Assembly: GCA_000469685.2 (NCBI GenBank)
Contig: LS997562.1
Span: 12,871,514 to 12,935,513 of the forward strand
Source: Haemonchus contortus
Lineage: Eukaryota; Nematoda; Chromadorea; Rhabditida; Trichostrongylidae
DNA: 64,000 nt
Direction: 5' to 3'
Part shown: positions 11,611 through 25,947 of the stretch, piece after piece
Position numbering within the stretch: position 1 is the stretch's first letter
Layout of the letters: every line of letters starts with the position of its first letter
Made by a program: the position numbers and the translations under genes
The notes under the pieces: model-generated
Told to the model about the DNA's origin: nothing
The model's input: the letters and a program-made list of their open reading frames with translations, nothing else
Databases searched by the model: none

Positions 11611-14426
11611 CTGGAATTCAAGAAATCTTCAGGTGGAATGTGGGAATACTAACAAGTAGAGCACATACAAGCGTAAAAGACGAAAGAGGATAAGGAAAAT
11701 TCAATTCAGTGCAAAGGATGGAAAGAGTAAAGAGTTATTCCTAACCGAAAAAAAGCAAAGTCATAGGGCACTCTGCGGAAGCAGCGGAAGGGTTTCTGCT
11801 CAATAAAAGCTTCATTTGGATTTACAAAAGATGAAATGAAAAGTTTCTATTCAAGGCCTTCCTTTCGCGATTAGTCCAGCTTTCAATAGAGAAGCATTCC
11901 AACGCAAAGGTTGTTCATACTGGGACTTGCACCACTTCTTAACCCCGGATCTCTCCGTGACAGCAACGAGTGGCTCGAGCTTTTTAGACGGCGTTCGCGT
12001 TGGTAAAAGTAAACGATTTAATCGTTCAAATGCAAGCATCACCAGCACAGAGCAGAGCATGTCGCTGATGATCAGCTCCAGAAAGCGCTAATCCAGCAAC
12101 CAATCTATGCACTTCCTTCTGTCGGAAGGTGCGAATGACAGTAGTATCACACGTACAACACTCATTTACGGCGGCCTATATAATAATTACGTACAAAACG
12201 GCCCAATGATCCTCGATGGTTGTTTGACGTGTAACGACAGGGACACAGCTTATTACGGGATAGATCCCTGATACCTCTCTGGGGATAAGGGTTTGAAAAG
12301 TGTCGATTCCATAGTTTTGTTCCAGGATTTCACGACTGTTTTGCAGATGAAGTCATATCTTCATTCTCTATTCTCTGTTAACGCTTTACCCTTCAACAGC
12401 CAAGAGATCTATCATGAGAATCGAACAGAAGAGCTCTAATACTATCGAGCATCAACCTTCGAGGCTGAGGGAAAACGACAGCTGTAATTGCTTTAGAAGT
12501 GCCAGCGCAATTCTGGTTTGGCTACTGAAATGTGGGCTGAACTTCATCTAAAAAATACCTAATCAGACGAATTATTCTGTAATCATCTCTTCAAAGTGCA
12601 CAAAGCAGCCAAGAGTTATGTAATCCCAGTTGGACTAATAGAAGAGGGGACGTGTCTTCGAAATTGTCCAACATTAAGTGGTAAGCTCTTCCTGGAGAAA
12701 CATAACTGTTGTCCACTTCAGACAGTCAAGTTGAAATGAAAACTGTTTGGTAAGCACTTAGCACACGACTTATGAAGAACCTAATCGATCACATCACACG
12801 TGGGACGCAGACAACTGGAATATCAGCGCTCTCGGAGAGGGAGAGAGTATGGATCAGTCGGTTTCCGTTGCGAACAATGGTAGATTAGCAGCACGGCTAT
12901 CAAACACCAGCCCGTTCGTTGAGGTGGCTGGGACTTTAATAAGAAAATTTCGAGCTTGTTGTGAGGGCAAGTGTTGTCGAACTCATAACGGCTCACGTGA
13001 AATGAAATGTTGCTGTAACTATTTCCAGATGGCCCATGTGCCAGATGCAGCCGAGAAGTCAGAACCCAGTTCAGCTAAGAATCGTTTAAAAACATTTCCA
13101 AAATAATAACAAAGCAAGGATTTGTCTGAAAAACATATGAACATCAGTCAGCTTGGGAACTTTCGAGCAAAATGATTTAATAGTTCCGAGAAAAGCGGTT
13201 CAGGTTCGAAACCGTTAGCTAGGAAAATTAATGAAGCCGGCATGAGACTATCGGGTGAAGGGTAAAAAAATGATTGGTCGGCAAAAACAGTTCCGTGACC
13301 TTTGAAGTTCTCCTTCTTCATGGGCTTTCACTCATTAAAAACACAACTATTGAGTTTCTGATCATCGTCCTTTTGTTCACTTTGAGAACCTGCTTCTTTG
13401 CACAGCTCATACATTAGAAAATAAGAAAAGATCGGAATTCTGCGTTCCTCGATCGAGGCTGATCAAGGGTTACAAGAGCCACCAGATATTTTCCTCTTTT
13501 CGTTTAATAGCCAGCCGCGTCCCTCTACCTCAATATGTGACGTAAGGTGCAACTGAAGCACAGGTAATGAATGACGAAAAATGAAAACAGCTGACAAAGG
13601 CTGACAAGGAGCCTCAAAAAGCGACAGACATCAAATTTCTTCAACCTTCAACCTTCATATTCACGATCCTTGACATCAAGGTACTATATTTCTTACGATA
13701 GGAAGGGATATTCGGATAATTCGACAAAATGGGACAATAGCACCATAAAGGACTAATCAAAGCCAGTCCCACATAGTTGCTATTAAATTGCGACGTTAAA
13801 ACTTGCGATTCAAGAGGGAAGACCACCTCTCTCCACTCTGATATCATAAAAACAAGACTTACCACCAATAATCGGGCGATCTTGAGCAATAATTTACTCC
13901 CGTGGATTCAGAAGTGTATGGATATGATAATGGTGCTATCAGCTGATCAATACAGCACGCACCATTCAAGGCTTCAGATGACCAATTGGGTTGTTAAGTC
14001 GTAGGAAAGAACCTGCGTTAGTGAGTCTAAACAGGGAAGGAATCAGGTCCTATCTGGATGGCAATTGCTGAGATCAATAGCATCAGACCGAGACTTGGTA
14101 ATCATAAGGGTAAACATCAGCCATTGTTGAATACCTTTCGCACTGCTTCGTTAATCCTCGGCCCAATCATTTGGAAATCTTTGTCAAATTTGTTGGTGCC
14201 CGCGCCATGCCAGGGATTTCTTTTTCATGGAAAAATGTGACTGGGAATGTATAGTTCCCTCTGAAAATAGAGGACGGCATACCAACTCGACCCCGTCAGG
14301 GAAGCGACCCAGAACATATCAATAGGTGAATACATATATCCAAACGAGAACGAAGCATTCTTCAAGCACCTATTCTCTGCTCGCCGTAACTAAAATAAAG
14401 TTTCTGGATTCATTATTTTCACCCCT

Positions 14427-14792
14427 GTGGGCGCCAATGATTTTTGTGAATACCCCGCCCATTGTGGATGGTGCTTACGTAAGTTCGCTTCTGTTCTCAA
14501 TTGTACTGTTTCAAATAACTGGGGCATGTCTTGGCCCACGCCCCAATCACCTCAAACAGTACACATAATTGGGCCCCTTCAGGGGATTGTTCAGGTGACG
14601 CAAAATCACTTGAGAGATTGGAAGAAGCGTAATTTCTCTTATATAAAGATGAACTGCACAGGAAATGAAACTATGGTTACAAAGCGAACCGCAATAGAAC
14701 GAGGGGCTGTTGCCGGGCTGTTGACCAACAGCTCTGTTGACCAGGGCTTGCCACAACAATTTTGTGGATGTCAGCAATTACTAGACTCCAGG
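14427..14792 (+). CDS. candidate cysteine-containing exon, unrecognised
   Basis: An open frame of about 120 codons ends at a plausible donor (CTCCAG then GTGAGT). It contains several Cys residues (FCEYPAHCGWC, MNCTGNET, QFCGCQQ) and possible N-glycosylation sites, suggesting a secreted product if real. No family is recognised and no adjoining exons were found, so chance is a serious alternative. Confidence 0.2.
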
Positions 14793-17700
14793 TGAGTTGA
14801 AAGTTTTCAAGGGTCACTTAAGATATAGAAGGCAAACGCGAGTCAACAAGCTTTCAAAAAATGATGGTTGATAACCTGTGATTGACCTTTGTTAGCTTGT
14901 AAGGGTTAAAAATTTGCTGACTGATGGAGAAACAGCGAGCATTAGATGCTGAGTAGAACAGAAAGATTCTTCCTGTAATGCAAAAGGAACGTAATCAAAC
15001 GTTTTTCCGCTTAGCGAAAAGGCTGACGCGATGGCTTTTCCCGTGATACCCCTCTCGAATGATTCACTACTGTACACATAACGACGAAGCGCCAAGAAAC
15101 AGCTGATGATTTCCACTGAGGAAGGAGCGCCACTCGCTCTCCTTCCCAGTTGCTAATATTTGGAATGCTGATGCTGACTATACTTCCGTACAGGTATTCA
15201 ACAGAACTTCCTATTATCGCTTCCCAAGAAACAGATCACTAGCAGATCACTGGAAGAGAAATGCTAAGCCTTGTTACATGAAAGTGTGTACGTGGGTTCA
15301 TCTTGATCAGATTTGTTGAGTGCAGGCAAACACACAAAGTTAGAAGTTCCTGCTTTTGCAAGGTCAGAGGCGGGTGAAGGGGAAATGGTAAGTCCGGTTG
15401 CCTACTTAACATAGTTTTATGAGGCGCTTCACTTTGTCGACTTTCATTCATTCAAAATCGCAACAATACCTCTGCCAACAGGATCAGCACAACTGCCTTT
15501 CGATGCGATTATGAATGCACGATTGGTATTTTTTTTCAGGTTTTTCTTTTCTAAATTCAAAACAGGATTTATAAGGAAAACTGCAGACCAGCTTCGATCC
15601 CGAAAAGCGGCAACTCAAACCCTGTCACATAGAATCTCCCGGACATTAGCGTGAGTGGTCCCCGAAAAAAACTTGTACAAACGATCAATCGATGAAGGGA
15701 AAGAAAGCTGGGAAATCGCAGAGCATCGGTAGGGATCGAAAAGAGTTATGGAAAATGCTGTGATCTGGCATCATCACAGAAAGGAAAAATTGGAACAAAT
15801 ACGTCTAGAAAAAAGAAGTAAAAAAAAGAAAGACAGGGAGGAAGCAGCGATAGAAATCAAGTAGGGCAAATAGACAGACTTGTGTATCTACAGACAGATA
15901 CCAAAAACTGAATGAAAACTTGAGGGCAATGGCAGAAATGATCACAAAGGAGTAAAACGCAACAAAGCAAAAAAAAAAAACTGAACATACAGATTCGGAG
16001 AAGGGGTGTGCCTCAATGAAAATGAAGAAATTCGGGCACGATTACTGATTACTTTCCTCACTCCTTTCCTCCTTTCCTTACTGATTGATTACTTGGCGCC
16101 GAATGCAAATAGATTTGAGGGCACCACAAATATGTAAGCAGAAGTGCAAGAAAAAACTGAGTCTATTTGCTCAGGTTTACATATTAGAAGCAGGTACAAA
16201 GGGGGCATCAGGTGTGCAACAAAATGTACAACTGAACAGAACCGCCTTTGCACAGCAGACGAATCCAGTTCGATTCGCGGATCAGTCGCGATCATTCCTC
16301 ATGCTGTGGTTGAAAACATCATTCAGGATTGTAATGGGAGCTGTTTGTGGCCGTTCCCCAGAATAGTTTAATTGGTCAATTTAACGATTTTTCCCAATGA
16401 GCCTATAAAGCTGATCCTGCATCTACGTGATTTTTCCAGGGCACAATGGTTAACCTGCAAATCCAGTCTCGTCATTAGTTATGTCTCTGATTGGAGTGCG
16501 AGAAATATGAAAGGAGCTGCGATTTTCGCAACTTCTTGAGCCTTATCAATGGAAAAGACAGCTGATTCCCGCACGTTTCGTCTAATTTGAGTGCCAGGAT
16601 GGTTTTTGTGAAAGGGAAGCGGCACCGTCATCTATTCACATTTCGCTTGCTAGATTGATGGCACCGTGAAGAGGTCACGGCTTTCAGTAAGCCGATATTC
16701 CGACCAAGTTCCAATTCGCGATGCCCGGCAACATCATTAAGCCGGTGTGAAAATAGAAATTGCATTACATATGGAGAGCATGGCGTGTCTAGAGGAGCTT
16801 GCAGTAGTCTTCAGTGTCACCGTCTATCCATAGACTATTGACCCCTCAGACAAACGTATCTAGTCAGCGCTCCAACATCATAAATCTTCGCAGTACATTT
16901 GAAAGAAAAGGAAGGGAGCAGTTAAGATGGGACAATATTGGTAGCGATATGATGGAAACAAGGAAGGGCTAGGACAAAGGTAACGTGCTGACGGCGACAG
17001 AATTTCGTCTATTGCTGATACCAGTGCCAATATGTTTAGCTTAGTATGCACACTTGTTCATAGAAGCACTCCTATTCTGCGCGGAATTCCTCAGATGCTC
17101 ATGATCCGTTTTCTGTGGACATTTTCTAGAAATTCGATCGTGTATGGATTTTTTTGGGAAGAGCTTACTCCCAAATCCTAATCTCTAAGAACATCTTGTA
17201 TTTAGGGGTAAGAGGTGCGAGCACCGTTTGAGGTAGGGTTGGTCTGACGGCACAAACGACGGTGGAACTGTTTTAGAAATCCTGCTGTTCGGAATCGAGT
17301 CTAGAATGTAGTCTAGAATGAATGTTCTGGAGTGCTTGTTCGGAGCCAAGTCCCTTTTCATTCCACATGCCTCATAAGGACTTTATTACAACCACTCTGA
17401 TGCTACGTAACAGCCAACGAACTCTATCAGGAAAACATCCTACTGCGACATCAAACCACTTCCATCACATTCAACATCGAATGAAGTGTGAGAGTGCGGA
17501 TCAGAAAGCTCGAACTGGCAGATGGGATGAATACACAGGGAATAAGAATATTTTTTTCAAAAAGCACCTATTCGAAAGAATTGATGGCTGTCACTGTGGC
17601 GAGCATGTGGAGGGACTTGAATTGATATATGAAGCCGTGCATAGCGAATCCCTCACCTGTGCATCCTTCACTGTGACGAATGAAAACAATATGTGAGACG

Positions 17701-18107
17701 AATTGAAACAACCAGAAAAGAAGAGAAGAATTGTGCTAATATTTACAACAGAACAGAAATTTGCAGTTCGCATCGAGTATGAGCGTTGGAAGCTCTAACT
17801 AGTAGCACTGAACACCCGTAAGCACTGGTTTGTAACGGTCTAGGTATACCTCGGTAGACTCCAATTGCTATGGGAGTGCACTTCATGGAGTAACTCGAAA
17901 TCAAATCATGAACTGATCAAGCGAATGAATGAATCATATGAGTCGCAGAATAACTGGGTTGAGGGAGACCCAGACTTGTGACTAGGCACATCCCGTTTCC
18001 AAGGATCATCAAACGAATGAAATTGACTGGCATAAAGGGGTGAGGAACTGTACATTCCAAAAGCCATCAGAGCCATGGAGTTGGATGCAATAGTTGGACT
18101 GGCATTG

Positions 18108-18581
18108 AAGGCACAATTCACGATAATTTTGAGTACCCGTTTTTATTCAAAAAGCGGAAGTACAGTTCGGGATTAGTTCATCGGTAGTGAAGAAAGCGAG
18201 AGAATTCGCCGATTTCGAGAAAAATACGGCTGCTCAAAAGTAGGGAAAATAGAGGTAGGACGAGATTGCCATGAAGGAAATAGCATGCAAGGGGTATTCG
18301 AACGAGATCTTAGTTATTGCAATTGCACAAAGACCTGACTGCATCAAGCCAGAACTGCATGTTGCTTGAACTTGCCACATGGGTTTCCTTGCGATCGGTG
18401 CAGCCTCTACAATGCCGGTGAAACTCGTCCGAGGATACACACGAGCCAATCTTTGAGCCTTTATAACTTCCTAACTAGGCCGTTTTAAGACCTGATAGTG
18501 TCAGACATAGTATACGCGGAAGCCTCAAATTCATCCTGTGGGAAAATCTCAGGAACCATTTTTATCGTAAACTGTGCCTTT
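18108..18581. mobile_element. MITE family A, copy 2
   Basis: The left end is GGCACAATTCACGATAATTT; the right end is TTATCGTAAACTGTGCCTTT. About 474 bp, non-coding. Confidence 0.75.
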
Positions 18582-20520
18582 AATCAACCTGGATTTTCTC
18601 CTACTTGTAGTGGCTTGAGTACAGTAATCGGGTCTATACGAAGGTAATAGCTATAGTGAACGATAGTAAAATTTTATAGTACATAGTACATAATAATAGT
18701 CCGCCTTCCATCTTCAAATGAATTGACGGATAAACACTGCATTGAAGTGCAAATCGATATTTTGTTGAAATCTATTCACTACCAAAACAATAATCCCATC
18801 ATGTTTCCAGCGCTCCCTCGGATTTTGAACGCTGTTTGTCCAAGGAGCTGGGAAAAACGTTTCCTTTATACAACAAATCTTTGTTGATAGATCTCGACCA
18901 ATCCGTATCAACCACACCAATCCCGGAAGGAGAGCACAGTTTCTGTAAACCAGTAGAACGAGCTGCCACGTCCGTTCGTCCTCCTTTGCTCGTCGTTCGT
19001 TTCCCTCCCTCCGTCATTTTTTAGAAAAGCGCCCATAACAACTTTCAATAGCAATTCGTTGGTATTGAAAACCCAGTGCAGACTGAATGGGTAACAGCCA
19101 AGGGGAAGCTAGCTTAGAAGATGGGTTGGTGTGACGATAACAAAGTGCCTTTGTAGCAATAAGGTATGGTGAGCTGTCCATCAGAAGGGCGTGCGTTTTC
19201 AAGCGCTGTTCGAAAACAGAATGATGAATGGAGATGCGGAGCCTAGGGTATCAATCTCCAATGAAGAGGATCAGTGTCTCGGACTCGCTTTTTCGCTTGC
19301 CTTCATTCAGGAAGGCTCAATATAACAGACACATCATCACAGAAATTGAGGCCACTGCCATACAAAGCAAAATGGGAGATGAGCTCGTTCAATCATCCAG
19401 TAGGCTAAGGGATGCCTATGCAAGCACTCGTTAAACATTTTGTGTAGTACATAAGCTGGTCTTTCAAAGAAAAGGAAAGTGAGGGACTGGGGTGCGAATG
19501 GGGGAGAGGCAAGGAAAAGGCAAGTCAGATGACTGTACTGTAACAATGAGGTGATTAAGAATGAGACTGGAGTAGAGTTCTGGGATGAGTAGTTGGGATG
19601 AGTAGGCTGTGAGAAGTTATACCATGCTCAAAAGCACCACGAATCGTCTTCTCTCATTGGTTTCAAGATCTCTACTCCCTCTTGAACAGCGTGTCCCAGC
19701 GTGTAAAGGGACACTTCAACCTTCTTAGGAGTAGGAACCAGTAACCCCGCGGACAATGGAACAGCATTTGTTATGGTTCGTGTTCTCGTCAATTGCAGGA
19801 GCCCGGCCGCATTCGTCTTGAAAGTTAGAGCTCGAATTCTCCCTCTATCCGGCGCTCCAACGATTCCTTGAGAGCGCAATTCTCAAAGTTGCGTCTTCAG
19901 GGATCGTTGGAGTGACGGGTAATCGAAATCGTTCTGTCAATACATAGCTCCATTTTTCAAACAGCTCATTGTTATGTACCGGTCATGTAAGCCTCACCAC
20001 GAGTGTGCAAGGTGAAAGATGCTCACCACATGGAATCAAGCGTGCAGAGCTGTTGCCAACACAAAAATCTTGGACATTCTTTTCAACTCTCTCTTCCATC
20101 AGTGCTTCATCTGAATCATTTAGTATCGCGACATGACTTCTGCTACTTCCTTGCCACACTTCCACTTCCTGAGCGCTCGAGCAAATTATCAACTCCCAAA
20201 CCGTATTTCATGCATTTCACTTGTCGCAACGAATGAAGCTCTTGACTATTTCGGGGCGATTAAGTGATTTAACTACCCCTACACGCAGTGCTGCGAGAGT
20301 ACACGCTCCAAAACACAATTGAAAATAGTCTACGAGAGGTTGCACAGGTTGCACTTCGTAGTCGGCCTCATCAACGGGGCTATTCTGCGACCATTGAACA
20401 ATGTATTGCGGAAATGGGCTCAGAAATGAGGCCCTGTTCAAAGCCTCTCTCTGAGATAAAGGATCGATCTTGCGGTTGGCTAGACTAGTGAGTCCCCATC
20501 ACTTGGGTTTGAAGGAGCAT
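18582..20520. other. no gene found
   Basis: A small hairpin lies at about 19858-19912 (arms near ccaacgattccttgagagcg). The minus frame at 19628-19879 is open, without motif. Confidence 0.45.
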
Positions 20521-20656
20521 CAGTGAATGGCTGCTTTCATAGTCTACCATTTGGCTCGCGATCGGTCGCGGACCAAATCGTAGATTATGAAAGTACGAAC
20601 ACATCTCCAGTGGCCGCTTTCATGGACTATGAAACCAGCCACTGAAGATGTGTTCC
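20521..20656. repeat. palindrome family C, copy 2 (double)
   Basis: The first hairpin at about 20527-20594 has ctgctttcatagtctacca arms around ctcgcgatcggtcgcg. A second hairpin at 20597-20656 has gaacacatct outer arms and cagtggccgctttcat inner arms. Confidence 0.75.
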
Positions 20657-23600
20657 TAATTTCATTCCTTTAGATTTTGTGGTGTAAACTCAAGGAAGAC
20701 ATAACAAGAAGATCCTATATATATCGCAAAATCAACTTAAAATACTTCAACTGGAGAAATCTGAAGAAAATGTGTAAACCTGTATGTGTACGAGCGGTGC
20801 CAAGTGTCAGTGAATGAATCATCGCTTATTCATAATATCCATCACTTTGCTATTAGAATTTTCGAGCTCTCAAGTAAGTATGGTAAGAGATAGGGCCGAA
20901 CATCTATGGATGATGAAAGGATGATAGCACCAGCCGGAGTTGAGGGCGGCTATAAGGTAAAACTGCTAGATTTCTCGCATTGGCGTAAAGCTTAGACACC
21001 TCCTTATTCAGCGACTGGAGTGGTAGCGTGCGGACAACAAAAACTCCTTATGTTTCTAGTTAAACGCTCAGCCTTTCTAGCTACACTGGTGGTAATATGA
21101 AAGCACAAACGGCAGTTGATAGAAAGTGTTAACAATTGATAATATCAAGTGATACTGAACGCGAAATTCTACAATTTTACGCATATTTCTGTAGTGGTAC
21201 AGGAGCACTTTTTTTTTACTGATCGAATAGATGCCAATGCCAACGATACATCAGTAGAGGTGCTACTGACAATGTTAATGAGTGATGAGAAAACGATTGG
21301 TAAGCAATGAAAACGCCACAACAACTGATAAAGGTGGTTATGAGGAAAGGAGTGGAAAGAAGGTAAATGTGAGGAAGAGAAAATCCACAACACCACGTCC
21401 TTCGCGACTCATCCACTACTGACCCATCAACAACCAAGTTTTATTTCGATTTCGATGATATGGCTGTAGCAAAGAACATCCCGACCCATCCTATTCAAAT
21501 TCTCGTTATGACTAACGAGGAGGATATGGGGTGCACGGGGCAACGACTATTTTACAATGGGTGAAAATTAACAACAACAACACAACAAAACGGATGTCAT
21601 CATGGAATATGTAGACCCCTGCAAGTTCACAAAATTGTGGGAAAATTTGAGCCTTCATCAAAAAAGAGGAATACCTCAGAAAGTACAGCAAACTCGTATT
21701 AAAAGATACTAGTAAGAAATAGTACACATCAACAGCTATCAACTTTGCCAAAAATTTATCAGGAAATGGTCTATGGCTTCGAGAAATTGCGGTTCCATGA
21801 CAATTGTTCAGAAAGCGTGTAATATGAGACGGAGACGGATATCTCACGGGAAATGGGAACGGGAGTGGGGAAAGGAAGCGAAACAGCCCTAAAAGTGAGG
21901 CACTATATTGGCCGAGCTCCATCATTTGGGAGCGAATCGCTTTGATGCCTGAAAATGGCCCGCCAACCAAATCGATACGAGAAACGAAGCGCTCTCTCCA
22001 ACGTCTTATATTCATTCATTGTATGTGGGCGTAGTTGAGTCTGGTTCCCGCGGGACTTCTGGCCCCCAGAGGCCCCTATAAACAATGCAAACAAATCGAT
22101 GAAAGGGCTGGCGACGCGCTTGCATTACGACAAATGGCAAAGCAGACTCATAGCGCTCGGTCAGGCAGAAGAAGAGTGCTCGGAAATCAATACTGAGTGA
22201 AGTGAACGGGGAAAATAAGTTGAAACCGGGTGCTGCTACACTCGCACTTGCAGACCGCGCTGCAGATCGACTCCCACTTGGGGGGGCCGACAAAAGTAGA
22301 CAAATACTGCAAGTTTTTTGTTTTGGTACCAGCGACAGCTGGGACGTTGTATGGGATAAGGGCGAAGACTCGTAATATTTGTACAGGTGGCCAGTTGCAT
22401 TAGAGTGTTCTTCAACATTACGAGCACTGTGTTCACCAGGAATGCTGGCAATTCCATTACGACTACGTTTTCGTTTGAATGAGTTCTCATACGTGACTTA
22501 ACACTGTGGTCGCTTCATCCAGATCGAACCCTCAGTCTACACGACAGGACTACATCATAGCCTTTGTCAGGAAATATCCTCCTGTCTACGTAAAAGGGAA
22601 ACTATAAACATAATAGGAAGGAATCCAGGAGGAGGGCTAGGCGCAGTTATAATACACCCAAGTTTGGGCGCTATGTTCACTCCCTCTTTTCGGTAGCTCA
22701 CTGGGAACGTTGCCAGTTCTTTTGTGGAGCAACCGAGACGTTCTTTAGATGTAGTGATTTTATCATGGCACTTTATGGAGGCAACTCTTTTTTTGTCTCC
22801 AAATGAGAAAAGGCGAAATAGTACGAGAGTTGGAAGATGTCAATAACTATCGAGTTCATCTCGAGACCTGTCCACGTGATTTGGTACCTCTTTGAACACA
22901 GACACACGCTTCATTGCATAAGTGATGTTGGATTTGGATGAACTCTATAAACCTTTTCTATTCAACATCAGCGCTCATCTCAAGGTTTTGGAAGGCAATA
23001 AGGGGTAAATGCTGTGTTGACGAATGAGTTTATTGGCTTCAGCTGCCACTCGTGAATTAATGACTTCCATTGGTTTTACACTCCATTTTGACGCAGTCAC
23101 GAGAGTAATCGGCCCAGAATGCTTAAGAAATTATGACATTTGCAAGTGGTCAGAGGTAAATAACTCATACTTTCAAATCAAAAACAACATCGATCCTAAC
23201 AACGTTGACTTCTTAAAACTACAGATCTGTTCGAACTCAAAAGCATTTCGCCCAAGTACTTTTCAAACTTCTCATAACACAACTTCTTATTTCGTATCAA
23301 TGTGCTTGCGTCTTAGAGACCCACCTGGTGGTCTAATGGTGGGAAAACCGCTAGCAATCAAAACCACAGGGTGATTGAGTTCAATCAACTCGTTTATCAG
23401 TAGAGGCAAACCAGTTAAGCACCCTACTTCTATCAAGCCAAGCATACCGGAGAGTTTATAAGAGCTTTTGCGCAACAATCGTATACGATTAAACGCCGAG
23501 ACAATTTCAATGACGGGAAAGAACTGTCTACGAAATGGAAAAATAGACATGGATGTTTACAGAAATACTTGGGGAGATTTCGAGTTCCTCAACAACAAAA

Positions 23601-25903
23601 AAAAGAATTCAGAGAACTTTCCTCTTCATGTAAATCTGTGACTTTGCGTGGGAATTGGTGGCAAATTGGGGATGTGGATGAAGAATTGAAGGGAGCTCGC
23701 TTATTCGAGTGAATGAACTAATAGTTGCTCTGCAACCGAGAGAATTGAAGAATGACAAACGAAGAGGAACATCACTACATATGTATTACTTCCACCTACT
23801 TCCAATCACATTACAGGATAGCAAAGAAGGGAGTCGGAGGGGGTTAGATGACTTGTGAAAAAAATGGTAGATGTCAAATGGTAAGACCAGCTCATACTGT
23901 GTGGACATGAAGGTATAGAACGCAGAGGTTCTAGGCGTCACTGAAAGAACAACCGTTTATCATGCTACCCTGGCGAGATCGCCCCGACAGCTGCTTTCTT
24001 AGGGCCGGCTCTTGGATTTTTTGAGTAATCCATCCCGAGTCTGGGGGTGTTCATCAGCATCACGAGCGCCAGGGAAGACCTTAAAACTAAATCAGTGTTG
24101 TTTATTTTTCAACCTAGCCTCAATGGTCTACCCAGGGTTTATACCAAGGTTGCCTTCGCAGAAGTCAACAAAAATAAGAGTGAGGGCACATGGGGGTACA
24201 TAACCGCGTCATTTTGCTTTTCTCTTTAATACTAACAGGAAACTTTGAAAAATGAGAACACGAGATAGATTTGAAAGCCAGGATTTGATGATAAGCATGG
24301 AAAAACCTATGCAGGAGCAGCGATGGCAAGTTCCAAGAAGATAAGGTCTAACGAAGTGTGGAAGCAATGATTGATGAGCTCAGAATTACCGAAGAACCCA
24401 GTTGGAGTTTGTCAGAGCTCAAGCAGTTGTCTGTCTGTCATTCAACTTGATGTTTGAGATGCGAATAAAAAAGATTAGAGCTGAAGGGGAAAGTTCTTCA
24501 ATCGAGATTCATACAAGGCATCAAAACAAGTTCTTTCCCAGAATAAAGTTCATTACCGACTCACTTAACGATGCACAGTTTCAACCAAATCTTACCTTTC
24601 TATGATATGTTGGGGTTTTAGATCAAGGAACAACTCGGATTCGAGTAAAAAAGGCGGGTGTGGTGCGTTAGGAACGAAATGGTCGCGTCGCGATGAGAGA
24701 GGCGTCGCGCGCGAAGGAATGTAGCAGGATGCAGCAGTAGGTAAGAAATACAAGAACAAAAGTACTAATAGTAGAATTATGCATAAAATAATGATCGCAT
24801 ATCGATTGAGCTGTATGAAGAACGGCAGAGCTGTAATAACGGCGAATGAGTGGTCCGCGACAGCCGCATGCGGCAATTCGATTACTCAAAATCGTTCCTA
24901 ACGCCCGTCTCCCAAAAAAGGCAGACAGCCAAATCGCCATTTTGTTGAGCATCAGAAATGTTCTCACATGCATAGTAGCCAGCCTGGACATGACCGCTTT
25001 CACTGGTGACTACAACCGCTGAGAATAAAAGATTGAATCGAGAAAATCAATATCCCATTGTGCTTTTTGAATCGATGTGGACGCAATAGGATCGAGATGG
25101 TTTCTGATGGGAACGTGAAGCAGATGATGCCAATGGCGTCGAAGTAACAGCAGTGAAAATTTTACGGCATCCGCTCAAGCTCTATCTAAAAACCCTTCAA
25201 GCGTTTGCCATGACTTTTTATTGCGAAAGGAAGGTCTGAAGGATGGGAGAGTGGGAGGGCGAATAGAGAAGGATGTCAACGCGAGACTGAGTAGTTTTCA
25301 GAGAGAGTCACCGGCTAGTGCTCGACAAGAGTGAAAGAGAAGATGAGATGGAAAACTGTTTTTTGGTTCGAACTCAGCGTCAATTCAGCCAGCAATATTG
25401 CTGGCTGAATTTAAGTAACGTTTTCCTCCATGGTGACAGAAACAATCTGACAATAAAGGAAAAATGTTAATATGTTTTAGCATTTAAGCCTCTGAAAGGT
25501 GAATTGCGTTTGAAGCCTTCCCAGTTCTGGATATTCCGGCCATCGCATGGACGAAGAGGCACCTTCAATGTTTTCAATCACAAAATGGGCAACAGATGTC
25601 GGGAACTACGAGCTAACAGTTATATAATACGAACTACGAAGTGGCTGCAAACGTTGCCTTCTCACCTTCTGGCGTTCGACAACTCAGCACAATTCAAGTA
25701 GGCTGTCGCAAAATCCAATATTTAGAGTCTGTTAGGCATCGCCGACGTATCTTGATATCTCCTTGCTCGCGCCCCCCTCGTTATTGATAGCTCAGTAATT
25801 TCTTGGTTAGTGGTCCTGCTTGGACATGACTTGCCCATGAGCTGCCCTTTGCAGTCTCGTTAGTTCTTGTATTGCCGGACTGCAGCGCGTCCTCGGGCGC
25901 ATA
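20657..25903. other. no gene found
   Basis: Several overlapping minus frames near 21.5-22.5 kb lack splice borders or motifs. Nothing supported. Confidence 0.45.
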
Positions 25904-25904
25904 G

Positions 25905-25943
<39 letters not shown>

Positions 25944-25947
25944 ACAC
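25904..25947. repeat. (TAAA)n microsatellite
   Basis: About eleven copies of the four-base unit. No gene nearby. Confidence 0.95.

Larger units (their letters stand above)
11199..18107. other. no supported gene apart from two weak exon candidates
   Basis: Beyond the candidates at 11521 and 14427, only short frames without family motifs are seen. Confidence 0.45.

Noticed and set aside
17322..17696. 124-codon plus-strand ORF
   Set aside because: Low-information sequence with no motif, no donor or acceptor and no neighbour exons.
21512..22015. 167-codon minus-strand ORF
   Set aside because: No family motif, no splice borders, and adjacent frames are equally open. Treated as chance.
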